Positions 41,821-53,508 of a stretch of DNA of 64,000 nucleotides are shown here, piece after piece (the stretch's first letter is position 1; each line of letters starts with the position of its first letter). Source of the DNA: Tupaia tana (Eukaryota > Chordata > Mammalia > Scandentia > Tupaiidae); NCBI GenBank assembly GCA_026018925.1, contig JAKSZU010000005.1:81705398-81769397 (forward strand), in the 5' to 3' direction. Below the pieces are notes generated by a model that was not told where the DNA came from, ran no database searches, and was given only the letters and a program-made list of their open reading frames with translations. The position numbers were made by a program, and so were the translations under genes.

Positions 41821-42091
41821 GGGAACCAGCAGTTAGCGTAATGGCTCTGTTGCTGGACTCCCACGTAGTCGACTGCGGTTCGCGTCCTGGACCCGGTGGC
41901 TTAAAACTCACGCCCGGCGCGTGTGCGTACGTGCCCAAGATCCCGAGAGGAGAATGGAGGAGAAGGGATTGTGGTGTGACCATCCCCCCTGGGGGGTGAT
42001 TTCTCACTTTCTGTCTCTGTGTCTCTCTCTCTCTGTCTGGCGAGCGCACGCGCCCTATAGCGAAAACCTCTCCAAAAAAAAAAAAAAAAAG
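41821..42091 (+). mobile_element. tRNA-derived SINE, long form, young, 10-bp TSD
   Basis: GGGAACCAGCAGTTAGCGTAATGG, a B box with one change (GGTTCGCGTCC, shared with the 43.05 kb copy), intact palindrome and an A-tail of about 18. TAGAATCTGA repeats at 41811-41820 and 42092-42101. Confidence 0.95.
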
Positions 42092-42101
42092 TAGAATCTG
42101 A

Positions 42102-42310
42102 AGGGGAACGCACAAGAGCATCATATCAGGGAAATAAGAACTTATGTAAAGTTTACAGAAAAATGGTATAATGCATACATATGCATAATTTTCAAATATA
42201 TAAACACACCATTGTATTTTTATCTACGATCAGGTCAGAGAAAAAGTATGTGTCATGAATATGAAGATGCACCTGGAATAAGAACATTGTTTTTCATTAG
42301 CAGCATGTTC

Positions 42311-42344
<34 letters not shown>

Positions 42345-43043
42345 TTGCAAACTTCACGGACATGGTTTATGGGAATTATTTCAGTATTGACTTTTCTGAA
42401 CATGCTGGAGAGGATATGTATGCATGAGATAATCTTGTTCCAAATACGTGTGTATTTATGGATCAAAGCTAAATCTTTCAAATGCAATATGGATTCCATG
42501 ATTCTCATGGGGATATTCTATTTTTTTCTTGTATGTCAATTATTTTGTGATGAATCAAAAACTTATGGAAGATTTATGAATTTTCAAGCACATTATGCTC
42601 ACAGAAAACTATATCTTTTCATTAACAAGGTTTCAGATTCTGTTTTATATTAGATTTATGATATTGGTGATTCACTTATTTTCTTTCAAGAATATTTACA
42701 CTGTTCCTCTTGTTATTTTCTATTAATGCTCTAATGATTTTCTAAGATCAACATGAGTATGGTATGCCAAAGAAATATGTTTACTCATAACATTCCTAAG
42801 TTTAGATGAACAACCATAGAAAAGTGTAAAAAGTTCACAATTTCAGCATATATCTAGGGTATTAAGGTGTGAAATAGTGAAGGGGAACATTATAAAGAAT
42901 ATTTAATGGACAACTGAGGTGAATATATTGATAAAGTGCCAAGACTTTAGGATGTTAAAGAAAAACTTTAAAAGGTTATTAAACAGTAAAACTTTCATCC
43001 TAAGAAAAATTTTTGTGTAGTGTAAGTATTGATCACTAAAATA
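42102..43043. other. Unassigned, with a (CA)n
   Basis: Nothing recognised except a CA run at 42311-42341. Several 70-100-codon open frames overlap on both strands, but none shows a domain. Confidence 0.4.
42311..42341. repeat. (CA)n microsatellite, about 15 units
   Basis: An uninterrupted dinucleotide run in otherwise unassigned DNA. Confidence 0.95.
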
Positions 43044-43053
43044 AATAAATACA

Positions 43054-43337
43054 GGGACCAGCAGTTAGCATAATGACTATGTTACTGGACTCCCACGTAG
43101 TCGACTGCGGTTCGCGTCCCGGACCCAGTGGCTTAAAACTCACGCCGGGCGCGTGTGTGTGCGTGCCTAAGATCCCGAGAGGAGAATGGAGGGGAACGGA
43201 TTGCGGCGTGGCCATCCCCCCTGGGGGGGTGATTTCTCGCTTTCTGTCTCTCTGTTTCTCTCTGTCTGTATGGCGAGCGCACGCGCCCTATAGCAAAAAA
43301 AGAAAAAAGAAAAAAAAGCTCTCCAAAAAAAAAAATT
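43054..43337 (+). mobile_element. tRNA-derived SINE, long form, young, expanded internal A-run
   Basis: Near-consensus, CpG-rich. B box GGTTCGCGTCC. The A-run inside TATAGCAAAAACC has become about 30 bp of A with Gs before CTCTCC and the true A-tail. AATAAATACA flanks it (43044-43053, 43338-43347). Confidence 0.95.
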
Positions 43338-43411
43338 AATAAATACAAAGCATATGTTTCTCTTTTCTTATTCAAGTATCACCAGATGGTAGAGAAATAC
43401 CAATTAAATAT

Positions 43412-43763
43412 TATTGAGACAAGGGAAAAGTCATAAAGTCTTAATTTTATCTTTTTTTTGAGAGGTTTTCGCTATAGGGCGTGTGGGCTTGCCAGACAGA
43501 CAGAGAGAGACAGAGAGATAGAAAGCGAGAAATCACCCCCCCCAGGGGGGATGGCCATGCTGCAATCCCTTCTCCTCCATTCTCCTCTCGGGATCTTGGG
43601 CACGCACGCACACATGCCTGGCGAGTTTTAAGCCACCAGGTCCAGGACACGAACCGTGGTTGACTACGTGGGAGTCCAGCGACATAGCCATTACGCTAAC
43701 TGCTGGTTCCCATAAAGTCTTTTTAATGCAAAAATGTGTCATGATTTTTTCAATGACCCAATA
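43412..43763. mobile_element. Mariner-type MITE, third copy, split by a SINE
   Basis: The left part (43412-43442, TTGAGACAAGGGAAAAGTCA) and right part (43711-43763, AATGCAAAAATGTGTCATGA, ending ATGACCCAATA) join into a palindromic unit of about 72 bp like those at 6447 and 35447. The SINE between them duplicated CATAAAGTCTT. The MITE is therefore older than the SINE. Confidence 0.65.
43443..43710 (-). mobile_element. tRNA-derived SINE, long form, inserted into a MITE
   Basis: Reversed, near-consensus: TTTTCGCTATAGGGCGTGTG, the C7/G6 palindrome, TCCTCTCGGGATCTTGGGC, and head GGAACCAGCAGTTAGCGTAATGG. The target duplication CATAAAGTCTT is at 43432-43442 and 43711-43721. Confidence 0.95.
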
Positions 43764-43764
43764 T

Positions 43765-44135
43765 TATTCACAACTGCTAGGACATGGAATCAACATAAAT
43801 GCCACAGAACTGATGAATGGATTGAAAAATTGTGGCATGCATACACTATGGAATACTATTCAATCATAAGGAAACATGAGACCCTGCCATTTAACTTAAA
43901 ATAGATGAATATAGAAAATTTAATGCTAAGTAGTGTGAGCCAGACTATGAATGACAAACACTGTGTTTCCTTGTTTGATATTTACTGGATGCCTGAACTC
44001 TATAGGAGAAATAAAAAGATCCAAAGACATAATATTAGGGAGGATAAGTGTAGATTCTAGAAACTTTATGGGAGAAAGGTGGATAGTAGAGATTAGGTGG
44101 GAGGGGCTCAGGGAAAAAATAAAAATTCTTATCAC
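43765..44135 (+). mobile_element. LINE-1 3' end, plus strand
   Basis: TTATTCACAACTGCTAGGAC, ACTGATGAATGGATTGAAAA, CACTATGGAATACTATTCAA (end of ORF2), then a short 3'UTR ending GGGAAAAAATAAAAATTC. Heavily mutated and 5'-truncated. Confidence 0.88.
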
Positions 44136-44194
44136 ATAAAAGATTGCAGAGCTATCTGTTGAAAATTATGCTTATGAAAGTATCCTTGATTTGA

Positions 44195-44479
44195 GGGATT
44201 AGCAGTTGGCGTAATGGCTATGTCACTGGACTCCCATGTAGTCGACTGCAGTTCCAGTCCCAGACCCTGTGGCTTAACTTACTCTGGGCATGTGTGCGTG
44301 TGTGCCCAAGATCCCTAGAGAAAAATGGAGGAGAAGGGATTCTAGCATGGCCATCCCCCTGGAGGGGTGATTTATCTCTCTCTCTCTCTCTTCCTCTCTC
44401 TGTCTTTCTGGAGAGCACATGTACCCTATAGCAAAAACCTCTCCAAAAAAAAAAAAAAAAAGAAAGAAAGAAAGAAAAA
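44195..44479 (+). mobile_element. tRNA-derived SINE, long form, 19-bp TSD
   Basis: GGGATTAGCAGTTGGCGTAATGG, changed B box (AGTTCCAGTCC), GGGGTGATTTATCTC, and a tail of A17 followed by GAAA units. GAAAGTATCCTTGATTTGA (44176-44194) repeats with one change at 44480-44498. Confidence 0.95.
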
Positions 44480-44714
44480 GAAAGTATCCTTAATTTGATT
44501 ATCATGTACTACATGCATAGCTAGAAAAACAGAAATACAATGACTGATTATTAGTAATAAATTATAAAATTGAAAAGAGGAATTAAAAAAATCAAATAGA
44601 TTATCCTAATTTACATGTAAATAAGAAAGAAATAGCACATACACGTAAGGTTATGTTATGTGGGACATTAACTCTTTCTCCCCATAATTTGTATTTACTA
44701 CTTATTCAAGCCAT

Positions 44715-46318
44715 TTTATTTGTCTATTTATTTACATTTAATCATTGTACATCTTTTTTATAACCATTTTCTATTTTTTATTTCCATTTATTTTATCCAT
44801 TCTATGATATATATCAATTTGCAAAGTAAATATTCCAACATGTATACATTTCTCACCATACACATTATCTTCAACAGATAATAACACGTTTCTTTGTCCC
44901 ATAAATGCCTTGCATCTCTATTATTCTCCTTAATGTTCTTTCTCAGACTCTCCTCCTTCACCCACCCTCTTCCCACACTGTATATGGTATTTATAACCAT
45001 TTTCTCTGTTTCTATATCCGCTAGTCATTCCGTTTTAGCTATAGAGTGTGGACAGTTGGTTTATATTAAATGGAAGCATACAATGTCTCTCCTTCATAGC
45101 CTGGCTTGCTTCACTCAGCAGTAAATCTTCCATATTCATCCACTTTCTATCAAAAGCCAGGGGCTCATGGATTTTTATGGCTAAGTAGTATTCCATAGAG
45201 TATATGTGCCACACTTTTTCAATTAGTTGATCTGTTCGTGTGGGCATTTTGTTTGGTTCATGTCTTAGTGATTGTGAATAATGCTGGAACAGTGTGTAAG
45301 CACTTTTAACATCAATGTGCAAGCACTTTTCCAACTAAGGATTCTCTGTCCTTTGGGTAGATACCAAGGAGTGGGATTGCTGGATCATATGGTACTTTTA
45401 TTTCTAGATCTTTGAGGAATCTCCATACTGTTCTCCATAGTGGCTAGACCAATTTATATTTCCACCAGCAGTGTAAGAGAGATCCCCTTTCACCACACCC
45501 CTGCCAGGACTTAATTTTTTTTTTTTTAATCTTAGTCATTCTTATTGGGGTTAGGTACTATCTCATTGTGGTTTCAATCTGCATCTCCCTTATAATGAGA
45601 GATCTTAAACATTTTTTCACAAGCTTTTTGGCTGTTCGTATGTGCTCCTTAGAGAGTTGTTTTTTCAGCTCATTCTCCCATCTTTTAATAGGGTTGATCA
45701 TCTTTTTTTCAGAATAGCTGCTTGAGTTCCCTGTATATTCTAGTTATCAGTCCCTTATTTGACGCATAGTTAAAAAATATATTTTCCCGGGACCAGCAGT
45801 TAGCATAATGGCTATGTCGCTGGACTCCCATGTAGATGACCGCATGTGCCTGCGTGCCCAAGATCCCGAGAGGAGAACGGAGGAGAAGGGATTGCAACAT
45901 GGCCATCCCCTCTGGGGGGTGATTTCTCACTTTCTGTCTCTCTGTGTGGTGAGCGCATGCGCCCTATAGTAAAAACCTCTCCTATATATATATATATATA
46001 AAAGTTTCCCATTCTGAGGGCTGTTGACTCACACTGATTACTGTGTCCTTGGCAGTGCAGAAACTTCTTAGTCTGATGTAATTTCACTTGTCTATTTTGG
46101 AATTATTGACTCTGCTTTGGGGGTCTTATTTAAGAAGTTTTTGCCTACCCCAGTGTCTCTCAGAGTTTCTCCAGTGTTTTCCAGTAGTAATTTTACAGTC
46201 TGAGGCCTTAGGTTTATATCTTTGATCCACTTTGAGTTGATTTTTGTCAATGGTGAGAAGTAGGGTTTTGGCTTCATCTTTCTGCAGGTGGATATCCAGT
46301 TTTTCCACATCTTAACAG
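44715..46318 (-). mobile_element. LINE-1 3' part (ORF2 C-terminal region and 3'UTR), minus strand, with SINE
   Basis: From left: 3'UTR (TTTGCAAAGTAAATATTCCA, CTTCAACAGATAATAACACG), TAGAGTGTGGACAGTTGG, CTTGCTTCACTCAGCAGTAA, AGTAGTATTCCATAGAGTAT, ATTTCCACCAGCAGTGTAAG. After the SINE at 45789 it continues TTCCCATTCTGAGGGCTGTT to GGTGGATATCCAGTTTTTCC. These are the reversed ORF2 blocks also seen on the plus strand at 38.7-39.6 kb. No intact frame. Confidence 0.92.
45789..46001 (+). mobile_element. tRNA-derived SINE lacking its B box, (TA)n tail
   Basis: The head and A box are intact (GGGACCAGCAGTTAGCATAATGG), but the copy jumps from TAGATGACCGC to ATGTGCCTGCGTGCCC. It has lost the B box and the next ~35 bp, and part of the pyrimidine tract too. 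The tail is TA repeats. TTTTCCC/GTTTCCC flank it inside L1. Confidence 0.92.
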
Positions 46319-46399
46319 CATGCAATATGTTGTTTTTCAAGTCATACGTGCATTGCATATTGGTCAAGTCAATTATATTAACCATATATAACTTCCTCA

Positions 46400-46662
46400 G
46401 CAGATAAATTTCCATTATTGTGTTTCATATATATTTTTTTTCTGAGCCCTTTTCTTCCACCCCTCACTATCCACCCCTGCCTGTGTAATCCCTGGCATTT
46501 ACACTTGCCTCCATATTATAGTTTCCAGTCTTTTGGTTTCTGCCATAAAGTGCACACATTCAATATATATTGAGGAAAATCAGCAATGTCTGTCTTTCAC
46601 ATTGAGGTTTGTTTCAGCTAGCCTTAAGTCACTCTATTTCAGATATCATCATGCTGTTTCAG
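46400..46662 (-). mobile_element. LINE-1 3'UTR-like fragment, older
   Basis: Pyrimidine-rich plus strand with TTATAGTTTCCAGTC, TTTCTGCCATAAAGTGCACA and a GGTTTGTTTCAGCTAGCC block, resembling other L1 3'UTR ends here. It adjoins the L1 that ends at 46318. Confidence 0.5.
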
Positions 46663-47282
46663 GCCCAGACTTCTTCATCTTCTAGTCCAAAATGACCAAG
46701 TACAAAGACATGAATTGTACCAAGAAGCTTACTACATAGATATTCTCCTGTGTCTCTTTATTCAAGCCTCTTTCTGAAATTATAGAGTAATATCCCACCT
46801 GTTTGCTGATCATAGCAATCATCCTAAGCAGTTGTTTAATAGTATAACTTTCTATCTTCCAGAACCAACAGATGAGGAACCAGACCACCTTGAATTTTAA
46901 TCTAGTCACTGTATTATCTTTATTATAATGCCTGACATTAAGTAGTTTTATAAGTTCATAAAATCAATTTCACACATTACAGGCCAGACTACATTGTCTA
47001 AAAATGATCACATTTGTAACTCTGACATGATTAGAGCTTGATAATGCAATAGAGAAATGAATGAATATAATGATTTTTAACTTTCAATAATGTGTCATTT
47101 TCAACTTTACGCTGTATACTTTATAGAACACAAATAGAACTTCCATTAGCTTAATGGGAAAATATTTTAAAATGGGATCATTATTATCAGTACTTTGGTT
47201 GTTACAACTCTATGAGATTAACAGATGATACAATCAAGTGCTCTGAGAGCATTTATGGATAGATTTCAATTTTTCTAGATTC
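46663..47282. other. Nothing recognised
   Basis: AT-rich DNA without a supported feature. Confidence 0.4.
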
Positions 47283-47540
47283 TTTTTTTTTTTTTTTTTG
47301 TCTTAGGTTTTGTATGCTTGCCAGAGTGAAAACAGAGATACAGAGAAAGGGAAAGTGAGAAATCGCCTCTCAGGGAGAATAGACACATCACAATCCCTTC
47401 TCCTTCCCTCTCTTGGGCTTTGGTGCATACAGGCACACATACCCAGCATGATTTTCAAGCCGCTGGGTCCAGGACTCAAACCATGATTGGCCATGTGAGA
47501 GGGCAGCACCTTGACCACCATGCTACCTGCTGCCCTCCCC
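47283..47540 (-). mobile_element. tRNA-derived SINE, long form, older
   Basis: T-run tail, TCTTAGGTTTTGTATGCTTG, GAGAAATCGCCTCTCAGG, AATCCCTTCTCCTTCCC, GCCGCTGGGTCCAGGACTC, and a head reversed as CACCATGCTACCTGCTGCCC. Confidence 0.88.
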
Positions 47541-50500
47541 ATCTTTTTGTTTAAGAAAACAAAAGTATAATGTGATCTCAGTGCACTTTTAGGAATTGAA
47601 GATTATTTACTTGTCACTATGTTGATATGTTTTTATTCTTTGAGTCATCTGAAGCAATTGTCCCCAAATTAGAATTAGCTTTATAACATCTGTCATTCTT
47701 AGGCAGTATATCTGATATTAAGTAGCAAAGGAAATAACATATTTTAATGGTCATTATTCAATATATGCACCTTGAAAGTTACGAGCACACATTTTCTGCT
47801 TATCAAAGGTGAAACCTTCTAATGGTATTTTTTTCTTGAATATTTCATATTCAAAGTTGCATTACTGAATTTTGCAATTGAGAGTGACTCAAGACATTGT
47901 TTCCCTTTGATTTTGTATATTTCCTGTGACTTACAACTATACTTACTATCCAAATACCTATATTATATGATTCTCTAGAAACACGGCTCTGTCTATTTCC
48001 AAAATCTGTCACTGAAGCTGGATACATACCTGCTTCCTTGGAACGCTTCTCTTCTATATTACAGGAGCAAAGACAACTCCCAAGGAGAATAATGAGAAGG
48101 GAATCCACGAATCTCCTCAACACCACACCAAGTTCACTAAATAAGAATTCCTCTCAAGATTTGTGATTACTTCTCTGACTATATCAGTCCTATGGTACAT
48201 GTAGGGGACAGATGCTCAGATGAAATGTTATCACCAATTATGTAAGCAATAGTTTTCTATTATAGCTTTGTTTTGCTCAAATAAGTTTGAAAGATTAGAA
48301 CGATTTCTGGAGGTTTCAAAAAGTCAATTGAGCAATTTAGCAGAAATCAAAAAAAGTATTTTCTTTACCTATTCATTTACAGAAATGATGGCATTCTAAG
48401 CAATCCATTTTTTCAACTTGTGTGTGTGTGTGTGTATGTGTGTGAATTTCTTGTCCTTCTCTTCCCAGTCTTTCCACATAAAACTTCAATCCAACGATCA
48501 CCTCCTCCTGTAAGAACAAATGAAATTAAATTCTTGGGCCACTACCAAATGGACAGTAATTTAAGAGGATGAAGAAAGAACAGTGTCCCCTAGGACACAT
48601 CCTCTTTCTTTTTACATCTTTCGATACCAAACACACATAAATTCAGTACAGCATAAAAACAGAGTGATTGTTGAAGCACAAATTCATAACAATTCCTATC
48701 ATATCATGCCTGCTTCTAAAATTCCAAGTTCCAAGCATGCCTTGTATTGTCCCATCTCCACACATAAAGCAGGCAAAATTATGAGCACAACACTTTGCCT
48801 GTGATCTGTCTATTTGCTATTCTGTCTAGCTCATGCCAACCCGATTTCCTTGGACTGTAGGCTTTCCCTATTACTCAGACTGATGTGCTAAAATAGGTAA
48901 TAGCTATTTATTTAAACTTTGCTCTCTCCTCAGTTCTTACCAAGAGAAGGGACTTCTAACTGCTGTGTGAGGTGAGTGGACAACTCTTAGAAGTTTCAGA
49001 TCTAGGACAGGCACTGTATTATATTTGGCCACTATGCCTACACTGCAGCATCTTTGCAGCTGAGAAAAAGACTCCATGTTACTCAGTAAACACCTATATT
49101 TTTTCTAAGTTGCAAAAATGTTGTTTGTATCAGTTTTCTTGTAGTTCCCTTTTTACTCAGCACTGCTAATATTTTCTCCTACTTTGCTATTAGAAAGCAG
49201 CAGTGGAATTATATGCCATACTGAGAGTCTATATTGAAATTAGGAAAATAAGGAGGATTCTGATGAGAAGTACTGAATAGAAAAAATATAAATATGGGTC
49301 AGAGAATCCTTTTGTTATGGTTTGGATATGGTTTGTCTTCCAAAATTTTATGAAGAGCATAAATTTTTATAATCTTATATTTCTTATATTATTAGTTTAT
49401 AAATTATTCCTACTAATAAAGAAATATGTTCTACTATAAAAATTTAATGCCTGTCACACTATTTTTTAAACTTTCTAATTCTATGTCCAAAAATAGTTTG
49501 TCTGAGGAAAGTAATTTTGCCATATTACTAAAAGACAAGTGAATATAAAACAAGAAAGAATATATCTTTTGTTCTTCAGAATCTGGGCTATGTACTTTTT
49601 CTTTTTTCCCCATGTTGGAAGGTTACATTGCTGTTCAATTAGAGCTGAACAAATCCCACAGTCTACATTAAGATGAAGTTTATCTTGTTTTATTAAACTG
49701 CATCAGCATAGTAAGAAAATTTTTCTTTCGATCTTAATAAAATCCTCATTCCCATGAGTGTCATTATAGGTTTTTATTGGGAAACAAAGCAACTTTAAAT
49801 TAGGAAATAAGGAATAGATATGTTATAATTACTAAAAATGATAAGTTTGGTGATATGGGATAATGTACAAATTTACTATCATATGACTTCAACTTTTTTC
49901 CCCATGGTAATTGTATAATTTATCTAGAGTTGCATGGATATCCCTGATGGTGATTTTCAACCTTTCTTTTATATTTGAGGTATTTTTGGTGCGTATAGTC
50001 AACAGGAAAATGTCTCTTGGTACTATATATTTTATCAAATCTCAAATTTCTGCATACATTGCTCATTAAAATAGCAATAGATGGTATGATAATTCAACTT
50101 TTCTTTTTATTCTCCTCATGTATTTTGCCACAAACTACACTAAAGGGTATCGATAATAATATAGATCATAATAATGTCCACAAACTATTCAGACTTCATG
50201 GAAGATATGGTAGATGGTTACATGATTCCTTAAATGAATCATGCCTTTTTGATTTCCTATCCTTGTATAGTTTTTTTGTTTTGTTTTGTTTTGTTTTTCT
50301 GACTATGAGCACTACCTTTTACTTGTTTTGTCTGATGGGGCAAATAGATTCACATGGACATTTCTAAAGAGCACTTCTGCAATAGTTTCTCTCTTTTCAT
50401 TTTGGCAACTCTGTTGCTACTGTATAATGAAATTGAAACTGGTTGCTGTAGGCACAAGGCCCAGGTGCCACCAAGAGCAGCCATGTGAATGATTACTAGT

Positions 50501-51395
50501 AGTTCAGCATCCACTGAACTACCAAATGCCGTAGCAAAATAGGTGAGCCACTGAGACCAGAGGGTAACTACTCACCTGATCATAGGTCCAATATTAAACT
50601 ACATAAATATAAAAAAAAATAAAATAAAAATGGTGGTGTCTTCAGCAACTAAGATTTGAGAAGATTCATAACACAACAATGGGTCATTTCTAGGCTCTGT
50701 TTTTTGATAAATGCTTATAAAATGATTCTATGTTACCATAGTAAGCATTTAAAATTAGTGATATTTTCTTTTGTTTTCATGAAAAATCTTAGGATAAAAT
50801 TTCTCTATGTTATAAAATTACTTTTTTCCCCAAAAGCACAAAATGTTTACCCATGTGTTGGCATGTGTATACAAAGCCCAAATATAAATATTAAATTCCT
50901 ACACCACTTGATTCTGACCGATTTTTAAACAATTCCTGTGTCTTGAATAAATATTATATCCTTAGATAATATCAGTGATGTAATATAAGTCACATATTTC
51001 TATTTTTCCTGCAATTATTTCACCATAACTCCTTTTCCCTATTTGAAGATGTTTCCCTTTTGGAGTGTATTAGCCATGGAAACGAGCTAGCCTATTACCT
51101 ACAAAATTGTCTGATACATAAGTATTAGCAAATATGTATCTTAAACAACAAAAGCATAACCAGTAGTGGAACACATACTTTCATGTATTTCTGTTACATT
51201 TATAATAAATGTTCTAAAAGTGTGAAGGAAGAAAGACAATGAGAAAAAGTTATGAGGGAAGGCTGATATAAAGGAACAGGGCCTGAGTGATTTCAATAAT
51301 ATAGCAAGGAAAGGAGAACATGGGATATCTACAATCTATCCTGAGAGAAAGCAAATATCAAATGATATACATAAGCAAGAGTAAAAAAAAAAATC
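47541..51395. other. About 3.9 kb with no recognised gene or repeat
   Basis: The largest SINE-free interval in the repeat-rich part. It holds a (GT)n at 48420-48443 and open frames of up to 116 codons (50017-50367 plus; 47851-48126 minus) without domains or coding-like composition. A TTATGGTTTGGATATGG start near 49316 hints at an MST/MLT-type LTR edge but is too short to call. Confidence 0.4.
48420..48443. repeat. (GT)n microsatellite, short
   Basis: About 11 GT units with one A interruption. Confidence 0.85.
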
Positions 51396-51399
51396 GCAG

Positions 51400-51464
51400 A
51401 TTTTTAAAAAGTTTTTGCTATAGGACATCCTGAGAAACACACACACACACACACACACGCACAA

Positions 51465-51512
<48 letters not shown>

Positions 51513-51706
51513 TGAGAAATCACCATCACCCCCAGAGGGGATGTCCTGTCCATGCTACAATCCCTTCTCCTCCATTCTCCTCTAGGAATTTTGGGCACCG
51601 CATACATGCACCCAGTGTGTTTTTCAAGTCCCTGTGTCGAGGACTCTAACCACAATGTCAGCCATGTGGGATCCAGCCTCCTTAGCCACTAGCCATGTGA
51701 CTGGCA
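51400..51706 (-). mobile_element. tRNA-derived SINE, long form, with embedded (CA)n(GA)n
   Basis: The reversed copy has AAGTTTTTGCTATAGGACAT, then CA and GA runs at 51437-51509 where the pyrimidine tract should be. CACCCCCAGAGGGGATG, TTCTCCTCTAGGAATTTTGG and a decayed head ending near 51706 follow. Confidence 0.88.
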
Positions 51707-51722
51707 CAAAGTTTACTGACTT

Positions 51723-51981
51723 TTTTTTTTTTGGAGAGGTTTATGCCATAGGACGCGTGCGCTCGCCAGACAGAGAGACACAGACAGACAGAAAGCGAGA
51801 AATCACCCCCCAGGGGGGATGGCCACGCCGCAATCCCTTCTCCTCTGTTCTCCTCTTGGGATCTTGGGCACACATGCACACGCGCCTGGCGTTGAGTTTT
51901 AAGCCACCGGGTCCGGGACTCAAACCCTGGTCGACTACATGGGAGTCCAGTGACATAGCCATTACACTAACTGCTGGTCCC
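51723..51981 (-). mobile_element. tRNA-derived SINE, long form, young, 14-bp TSD
   Basis: Near-consensus reversed copy with palindrome CACCCCCCAGGGGGGATGG and head GGGACCAGCAGTTAGTGTAATGG. AAGTTTACTGACTT repeats at 51709-51722 and 51982-51995. It landed immediately beside the older SINE at 51400-51706. Confidence 0.96.
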
Positions 51982-51995
51982 AAGTTTACTGACTT

Positions 51996-52328
51996 CTGAA
52001 ACTAATTTTAAATGTTGAAAGTAAGAGAACCTGTTCACATGGAAGTCTAGAAACAATGTCGTTAACTTGAAAGTTTGTACGCATCTTTTAATTGTACATC
52101 ATGAAAGTAGATTGAATTAAAAACAATTATTCTGATAATTTGAACATCTAATCTAAGTCCCAGATAAATATACATACACATATTTGCAAAAACCTGTGTC
52201 AGGATGTTGATAATAAACTATCGAGTTCAGGTTATGAAATGTATTATCTCAATGTGTCTCCAAATCATTACCCAAATTCAGACTGACAAAACAGTATTTA
52301 GCTATATTAATATATTAATAATGTACAA
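51996..52328. other. Nothing recognised
   Basis: AT-rich spacer. Confidence 0.4.
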
Positions 52329-52469
52329 TATTCCCTATTGCAGCTACAACAAACTGCAACAAACTTAATGACTACAAACACAGAGGTTTTCTTTTATAGA
52401 TCTGGAGGCCAGAACTCTTACTTCTGGAGACTGTGACAGAAATTGGTTCCTCTGTTCTTTCTGACTTTT

Positions 52470-53209
52470 AAAAAAAAAATTTTATATTACATTTAATGAC
52501 GTATCTTTTTACAGTTTTCTCCAGCATGATTACCATGCATATCAGTCAAGACCAAGACATTACTATCTACATCAGGAGCAAGTAGCTTTTCATTTTTTTT
52601 CAGATCATTGTTATATTTTTATTCTCATTAAAAAAAATTGATCACAATACATCACTTGGCTTGCAAAGAGAATATCCCCAACATGAAATATTTCTCAGAC
52701 CGGTCCACTTGAAAACACTATACATGTTATCATCCACAGGTAATAAAGCATTTCTGTGTCCCACAAGTGGCATGCCTGTTTTTTCTCCTGTTTTCCTTCT
52801 CTGTACTCTTCCCTTTTCCCCCACTCCCTGTTCCACACTGTCTTCAGCATTCATAACTATTTGCACTGCTTTTATGCCCTTTAATATTTCAATTTACACC
52901 ATAGAGTGTGGATAGTCAGTATATATTAAGTGGATACATACGATATCTTTCTTTCAGACCCTGGCTTGCTTCACTCAGCAATAGATCTTCCCTATTTGAC
53001 CAGTTTCTATCAAGTGCCAGGGTCTCGTCATTTTTTTATGCCTGAATAGTATTCTATAGAGTATATGTGCCACACTTTTTCAATCCATTCATCTGTTTGT
53101 GGACATTTGGGTTGGTTCTTTGTCTTCTAGTCATGAATAATGCTGCAATAAGCATTGATGTGCAAGAGTTTTTCCAATTGAGCACTCTCCTGTCCTTTGG
53201 GTAGACAAC
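52470..53209 (-). mobile_element. LINE-1 3' end inserted into MLT1, with TSD
   Basis: It has a distal segment (TTATATTACATTTAATGACG, CATGCATATCAGTCAAGACC), then the usual 3'UTR (CTTGGCTTGCAAAGAGAATA) and the end of ORF2 (CTTGCTTCACTCAGCAATAG, AATAATGCTGCAATAAGCAT). CTGTTCTTTCTGACTTTT at 52452 recurs as CTGTTATTTCTGATTTCT at 53210, so the whole 740 bp went in as one unit. Confidence 0.88.
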
Positions 53210-53508
53210 CTGTTATTTCTGATTTCTAAGAGTCCATCCGCATTCCTTGGCTTGTGGCTGCATACCCCATCTTCTCAGTCTGCAATGTAGCATCTTAAAA
53301 TCTCTCTTTTTCTATTACTGCATTCTTTTTGCTGACATTTACTCTTACCTTCCTCTTACAAACACCTTGTAATTACATTGGACCCACACAGATAATCCAG
53401 AGTAATCTTCCCCATCTCCAAGTTCTTAGCTTAATGATATTTACAAAGTCCCATTTTCCATAAAAAGTGACATTTTTGTAGGTGTGGAGATTAGGAATAG
53501 GGCATTTT

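Noticed and set aside
47851..48126. 91-codon minus-strand frame with a signal-peptide-like start (MVLRRFVDSLLIILLGSCLCSC)
   Set aside because: The hydrophobic start looks like a secretion signal, but the rest has no domain or cysteine pattern, and no splice or promoter context is visible. Probably chance.
50017..50367. 116-codon plus-strand frame
   Set aside because: The composition follows the AT-rich background, and low-complexity phenylalanine/leucine runs come from TTTTG repeats. No domain.
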